Shown: positions 58,902-64,000 of the stretch, one piece after another | How positions within the stretch are numbered: the first letter of the stretch is position 1 | How the letters are laid out: each line of letters opens with the position of its first letter | Notes under the pieces: model-generated | Databases searched by the model: none | The model's input: the letters and a program-made list of their open reading frames with translations, nothing else | What the model was told of the DNA's origin: nothing | Assembly (NCBI GenBank): GCA_039111635.1 | Contig: JBCAQO010000011.1 | Location: 1,674,001-1,738,000, forward strand | DNA length: 64,000 bases | Direction: 5' to 3' | From: Heterobasidion occidentale | Taxonomy: Eukaryota > Basidiomycota > Agaricomycetes > Russulales > Bondarzewiaceae | Translations under genes and position numbers: made by a program

Positions 58902-61448
58902 ACAAGGGAGTTGAGGAACCCCTTGTCACTAAATGGTGACAGAGAGGGAAGGACCCTCCGCACCACAGGTACCGGTTTCACGCACAGGACGCCGGAACGG
59001 ACGTCCTGCATGACGTTAAACTGTGAAAAGATAAGAAGGCAGGGGAAGTACCTGACCATTTGTGTTTCAGCCCTCCGGTCTCAGACAGGACAAGCATTCA
59101 ACACTCTCGTTGTCAAGAGGTATTCTGACAAGCGAATTGGGCGTCCCGCTTGGATCCCCAGTTTTACAGGGCCCTTTCCGCATTAGGAGGCCCTTAGGAT
59201 TCGACATAACCTTGGTACTGGTACGCTGGCTTTTCGATCCTGTGGCGAGATCAAAAGGCTATGAATGATGCAAGAATCTTGGTGGGAAATCGTGTTGCAT
59301 GTTCACCGTTGGGGAACGGTGGACCATACCTCGCTGTCAAGGTCTGACAGGTGTCTTGGACGTCCCACTTTGGATCTCCAGTTTTACAGGGTCGTTTCCG
59401 CATTAGGGGGCCCTATCAAGATGCAGGTACATAGTGGCTGCACTCCACTAGTAACCAAAATGGACAAATAACATCTGCAACGATGTAAAACTACGAAAGG
59501 CTTGGTCTGCAATGACAATAAACTAGTTATCGTCCGGAACGATGCTAAAGCTACCAAGACCCTCGGAGCGTGGTTGTATTCTAGCAGACGATGGAAGGGA
59601 GGGCCTCCACCGTTGCAGAACCCTGCCGACTAGGTCGAGGCGCTTCCATATTACATACGCCCTACAGTAAAAGAATATGGGGTCGACACGGTTCAATTCC
59701 GTGCAAGGGGTTTGGGGACATGGAGTGGGTTGTCAGTCATCCGACGAGACTGCGACTACTCCATGGCGCTCCCATTCTACCCTTGAAGTCCGAAGCAAGG
59801 ATTCTGCTTCAAGGGCCAGTCAAGAGGCAACTGGGACCGTGCCTCATATTTTTGGACGTCCTCCATGACGGTAAACTGGGATTGCCCTTTCCTTTACAGG
59901 GCCTGCATCCACAAAGACGTTAAACTACCACTCCTTTTGGCATAGGAGATGTCGATTGACATCGTTGTTGACACCACAATGTTGATCTAGTCTGCAATGA
60001 CGATAAACTATTATCCCTCTGTTCAAGGGATCATATTGGAGCTGAAATTACCGCTTTCAGCTGCAATAGTCCGAAATGACCTTAAACTACCCTCACCCCG
60101 GAGGATTAAATCTATTGAGGCTCGGGAGGTTCAAGCCAGGCGATAGCGGACGTCCGCAATGACTATAAACTAGTTGCCGTCCTTCATGACGATAAACTGA
60201 GCTGCCCTTCATCTACAGGGCCATGTGAGTTGTGTCAAAATAGGCTCTCAAGTCTATTCTCGCAACTCTATAAATTATCCGGTTTGATATAGTATAAACC
60301 GTCACCATCTTACCTCAATGGGGACCCTGTCAAGAAGGAGGAACTCGTCTAAGGCCTTATGCGCATCACCGATGAATGTTCCGGCGCGCAGAAAAAGCCT
60401 GCTGTTTTGTTTACAGGTACTCCTACGTTGGGAGATGGATAGGTCCGCAACGACCTTAGCTTAAACTAGCAGAGCAGGTCCGCAACAACCTTAGCTTAAA
60501 CTAGCAGAGCAGTCCCCAACGACTTAAGTGTAAACTAGCCTCAGTCCGCAATGACTTAAGGATAAACTAGCCGACGTCCGCAAAGACGCAAAACTACGAA
60601 CGTCCAGCATGACGTTAAACTACCAGGACATACCTTACGCTGACCCCGCAATAATTACTGTCAAAGTGGATACCATGGCCTATTCAAGAGACCATGGAGT
60701 TCAAAGTCTATTCTTCAAAGTCCTTACCTCGTGTTCAATACGCGGAGCGCGGCTACATGCTCGCTCCTATGTGACAAACAAACTCTGGACGAACACTCAA
60801 TCTCTAACCAGGACGGGCCACCGTATGGGGCTGACAGAGTTAGGGATCTTCAAAGGGGTCTTGCTGGACTCAAAACAAGTCGAGGACTGTTCACCCTCAA
60901 TAGGTTGGTGGGCCTAAGCCTTAGTAAAGCGATCAACCCACACACCTGGAGTCCCCCTCGATACCGGAGATCAAGGAGATGAAGATCTATCCTGGAAACA
61001 CTGAAGCATGGCCTTCGGCATTCTCAAGAAGAACGACACACACCCATCCACAGACGAGTTTCTATTTCATCATATAATCATTTGCATGTAACACCTTGCT
61101 GAATCGTCACCAGAGAAAATACTGGCTTAACAAACCTACCAGGGAGTCCTGGTCGAGTAGCTGCCTATCGACTCTAGGAGTGTACTCACACAAAATGCAC
61201 GGTGAAGGAAGAACACCGAGGGTGACGCAATATTGTGGCGATATTGCCAGAAGCCTGGATCAAACAGCTCAACGGAGAAGGAAAACTCCTAGGCGTTGTA
61301 AACGACGTAGGTCGGTCTTCACCCCAGAAAATGAAGTGATATTGGGAAGACGCATCCCAATCTATTGTGGACGACCAGAAAGCAAATTGTACGTGGAATG
61401 ACGGTGAAGCTCGCAAGGGCGAGTAGTCCCCTCAGGAGTTGGGACCTA
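58902..61448 (+). repeat. E2 3' noncoding region with dispersed short motif
   Basis: About 2.5 kb between the extra open region and the polypurine tract, with no convincing gene. It holds about 15 copies of a word close to GTCCGCAATGACNNTAAACTA, all in the same orientation: 59003, 59505, 59532, 59858, 59907, 59990, 60069, 60152, 60179, 60443, 60478, 60512, 60544, 60576 and 60602. A separate word of about 53 bp (CGTCCCGCTTGGATCCCCAG...) is present at 59142 and 59361. Variants of TTACAGGGCC recur at 59165, 59388 and 59894. Confidence 0.8.
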
Positions 61449-61460
61449 GAAAGGGGGTAA
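61449..61460 (+). promoter_or_regulatory. E2 polypurine tract
   Basis: GAAAGGGGGTAA directly precedes the 3' LTR. Confidence 0.75.
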
Positions 61461-62048
61461 TGTTATGACTTGACCGATCGGGGCCCTTCGGGGCCAGTCT
61501 ATCCGATGGTTCAAGCATCACATGCTAGGTGGCTCCACTACGGAGCGTACATCAAGGTATTCGGCATGTCCTTAGGAGCCGACTAGACCGATGGTTCTCC
61601 AAGACATCGGTAGAGGCTACATTAGAGGGACACGAGGCTCATGAGATAGGCACAGAGATAAGGGAGGCATTCACATGCCATGGGCTTAGGGCTTATGGGT
61701 AAGCACCTCGTCGCACCAGGATGGATCCGTGCGACTGGAGAAGTACAAGAGTAGGCACCGGCCGAGAGAGACGGTGGCCACCGCTCTCCTGGGATGGAAA
61801 CCCAGAGAAGCACACAGACTCTTACCCTATACCCCATACAGTATATAAGGCCCATAGAATAGGCTGAGGATCTTCAGTCTATTCTCTTTGTTCTTAGGTA
61901 TCCCCACATACCTATCTTCTTAGAGCAAATCATTATCCCTCTTGTATCATTGTCCGATACAGTCGAGACTTCGCCCACCACTCAGTCCATTGTGCGACCT
62001 AGGGAAGAACCTGTTACTCTTGGGTTACTGAACAAGCAGTTCGTAACA
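61461..62048 (+). repeat. E2 3' LTR
   Basis: 588 bp copy of 51736-52323 with ten differing bases. Eight are C/T or G/A at CpG; the other two are an adjacent TTCT/TCTT rearrangement. Confidence 0.95.
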
Positions 62049-62053
62049 GCACC
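62049..62053 (+). repeat. Target-site duplication GCACC, right copy
   Basis: Matches 51731-51735. Confidence 0.93.
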
Positions 62054-62184
62054 CCCTGCATTAGAGGTTGTTTTGTTGTTGTGCTCAGCACTTAGAGCCA
62101 CCTCTAGTGTATCAGCGGAATGGCAGCACCTTCGCGGCTTTCATCTTTATCTTTGAGACCGCCATAATCCATTCCCGAAATAGT
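62054..62184. other. Flank between E2 and the solo LTR
   Basis: 131 bp that before the E2 insertion would have followed 51735 directly. No gene seen. Confidence 0.5.
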
Positions 62185-62189
62185 GTTGT

Positions 62190-63022
62190 TGTTAGGTCGG
62201 AGACCTATCACGTGCACCTATGCACGAAGGGGTCCCTAGGCTAAACCTCCACTGGTTTGTATAGTCGTAGACTCCAATGGATGAAGACGACGGATTGTCT
62301 TTGGGCTCTTTCGAGGAACTCGGGGTCGCTGTCGGCTTTGTTCTCGAAGAGATTGAGAAGGTGATCTTCGAGGTCTTCTCGATGATGAGGAGGAACCGGA
62401 TGATCTTCTCTTGTCCAACAGATGACACGAGGGGGTGTCCAACTGAGAACGCGGAAGGCAGCTAGCCCGGTATAGAAGCAGATGAGTAGAGGGAGGGGGG
62501 GAAGGGAGACGAGTCCAGTGCTTTGTCAGACCGTGCAAAGAGTTTCTCAGATCTGACAGAGATCACGAAGCGTGGGCTAGGAAGGTAGCCAGACGCCGGG
62601 TGCAGTGCAGAGATCAAGTATATTACAGGTGAATGAGCTGAGCTTCTTAGAAGCTCATCTCGGCTGATTATACAAATAAGTGTCTAGGGCAGGATCACGA
62701 TCTGGTCTGTGCGCTTCTCAGGTACCGAAGTCGACGATCGAGATCCGTAAGCTAAAACGCATCATCGACCTGCCATGTAACTAAATATAGTAATCCGATC
62801 ACTAATGTCTGTCCACATCTTCGATCGATCAGGAACCAGGAACTGGGGTCAGGAATCAATGTCTGTCCACATCAAGAATCAGGAACCAGAAGTCAGTGTT
62901 CATGCGTCAGCATGTAAATGGTAACGAGTCATGGAAATCGGTCTGAGTCTGTAACAAGTCCGAAGCACTTGACCAGCCCATCCACTCACGTGCGAAGCAC
63001 GTGTTAGGACGCGGTCCTAACA
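62190..63022 (-). mobile_element. Solo LTR of the E1 family
   Basis: 833 bp reverse-complement relative of the E1 LTR, with GTTGT duplications at 62185-62189 and 63023-63027. It differs from the E1 LTRs at many sites, including GTATAATC-type changes near the TATA-like box and AGCTCATTCA for AGCTCGTTCA, so it is older than E1. It is the expected product of recombination between the two LTRs of a full element. Confidence 0.92.
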
Positions 63023-63249
63023 GTTGTCACTATTGAGAGTGGACGCAGCCTGAAGTCTTGGGCCTAAACGGAGTGGAGTACTGGTGGATGCTGAGGGCAA
63101 ACGTGCCTAGGGGAGAGCAGGGATCTTGAACACCGGGAAAGTCTTTTTACCAGTGGAAAACCCTGGGTTGAGTCCTGAAGGAGTATGAGGCTGATGCAAA
63201 CGCGCCATCCTCTGTGCGTCCATTGAAGCCAGGCTGCAAGTTTATGTAA

Positions 63250-63930
63250 GCCAATCAGCGTGCAAGTGGCACGAGATGCCATGGTGGGCTGACCTGTTCG
63301 ACTTGCTATGCTCATCCTCCACGGCCTTCCTCTTCAAGTTTGACCTCGAGGATTGTTCAGCCTTGCTGCATTCGACCATGATCTCAGATCTGACGGTAGG
63401 TCGAATCTTCTTTGGTACATCATTCAACTTATCCTGAGATTCCTTATCAGTATCAGGAACCTTGCCACCTTCAATATTCATCAGCAACAAGAGACTTGGA
63501 GACAGTAAGGGTTGCTCACCTTTAGTACTAACATCAGCCAGTTCACTGATCACGGTGCTCAATGCAGATACGGCAGGGATTTTTTTATGACCTTTTTCGT
63601 GGCACTCGTACCAGGATTGGCCACGTTCTTCATATCAGATGTGTATGCAACTTGCATGCGTTCTTCCAACAGTGCAACTTTACTGACTGATATCTTCCCC
63701 TTCGCTATAGACAATTCTTTCTCCATCTCTGCCAAATTTCGCTCTTCAGCAACCTCAACATGGCTCCGACGGCACACCTTAGCGTCTGGGAGTCCAGGAT
63801 GGCAATCCTTGTTCAAAGCTCAAGTAGCAAGGCGATCTGTGGTCGGGATCTGGGACATATCAAAAATCTGGTAGGTGAAAATTTAGTTACATATGGGGGA
63901 TCAAAAATCTCATCGGACCCTCTGCATGCA
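63250..63930 (-). CDS. Coiled-coil hypothetical protein (partial model)
   Basis: Minus-strand coding: HVEVAEERNLAEMEKELSIA and ERMQVAYTSDMKNVANPGTS (63816-63590), then the frame changes at a T7 run (63580-63586 on the plus strand). One extra base would give continuous IPAVSALSTVISELADVSTK. A GTGAGC donor and GAAG acceptor join this to KVPDTDKESQDKLNDVPKKI and SNLKRKAVEDEHSKSN (63460-63300). The heptad-like Glu/Leu/Lys composition suggests a coiled coil and the KRK cluster a nuclear signal. The start may lie beyond 63930. The family is not recognised. Confidence 0.4.
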
Positions 63931-64000
63931 CCTTTTGACCCACAGCTTTGTAACACCAGCCGTCTGCTGCATGGATCAGATCGGAGACTAGTCAACTGAA

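Larger units (their letters stand above)
51736..62048 (+). mobile_element. E2: Ty3/gypsy chromodomain LTR retrotransposon, decayed
   Basis: 10,313 bp with 588 bp LTRs (TGTTATG...GTAACA or CATAACA), GCACC duplications, a self-priming site, gag, protease, RT/RNase H, integrase and chromodomain, an internal TATA box, an extra 3' open region, about 2.5 kb of repeat-bearing noncoding DNA and a polypurine tract. The LTRs differ at ten positions (about 98.3% identity), eight of them CpG transitions. Gag and pol carry several stop codons and indels. It is older than E1 and related to it in layout, but the LTR sequences are not alike. Confidence 0.93.

Noticed and set aside
59611..59710. A complete tRNA gene around the T-arm-like hairpin
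   Set aside because: No matching acceptor stem, D-arm or anticodon arm could be drawn.

Overview
This window is nuclear DNA of a filamentous basidiomycete, most likely a mushroom-forming agaricomycete. The evidence is dense 47-72 bp introns with short consensus sites, a Plavaka-type DNA transposon, DUF6589 and DUF6532-like genes, a RecQ-like helicase of the type repeated in these fungi, and chromodomain Ty3-type LTR retrotransposons.

Layout: (1) 1-9598, minus: a giant DUF6606/DUF3638/DUF3645 protein, cut by the window start. (2) 9700-10260, minus: remains of an unknown gene. (3) 10602-13016, plus: RecQ-like helicase, ending 24 bp from (4) a DUF6589 gene on the minus strand (13041-16428). (5) 16.5-19.1 kb: gene-poor, with fragments of a possible gene and an acidic repeat ORF. 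(6) 19090-24404, plus: largest subunit of RNA polymerase III, 21 exons. (7) 24944-25640, minus: small unknown conserved gene. (8) 26380-28440, minus: autophagy protease ATG4, frame-broken. (9) 28.4-31.4 kb: nothing assignable. (10) 31446-45038, plus: a Plavaka transposase gene split by a complete 10.4 kb Ty3-type retrotransposon (element E1, 32837-43245, 835 bp LTRs, target duplication CCGTG). (11) 45267-48093, plus: DUF6532-like gene. (12) 48759-50235, minus: unknown conserved gene. (13) 50.4-63.0 kb: nested repeats: a second Ty3-type retrotransposon (E2, 51736-62048, 588 bp LTRs, target duplication GCACC) and a solo E1-family LTR (62190-63022, GTTGT). (14) 63.2-64.0 kb, minus: a coiled-coil gene fragment.

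E1 and E2 share a design: a TATA-like box about 30 bp before an LTR 10-mer that is perfectly complementary to the first bases after the 5' LTR (self-priming arrangement), gag, protease/RT/RNase H/integrase with chromodomain, then a TATAAAA box and an extra open region downstream of pol. E2 also has about 2.5 kb of noncoding DNA before its 3' LTR, with about 15 copies of a ~21 bp motif. E2 LTR differences are almost all CpG transitions, and several of its stops look like CGA to TGA changes.

Many otherwise conserved genes (polymerase subunit, ATG4, helicase, the giant protein, E1 pol, the coiled-coil gene) are broken by 1-2 base indels, often in homopolymers. Because E1 has 99.6% identical LTRs yet several single-base breaks, consensus sequencing error explains many of these better than real gene death. 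Exon positions were read by eye from splice sites and frame continuity.
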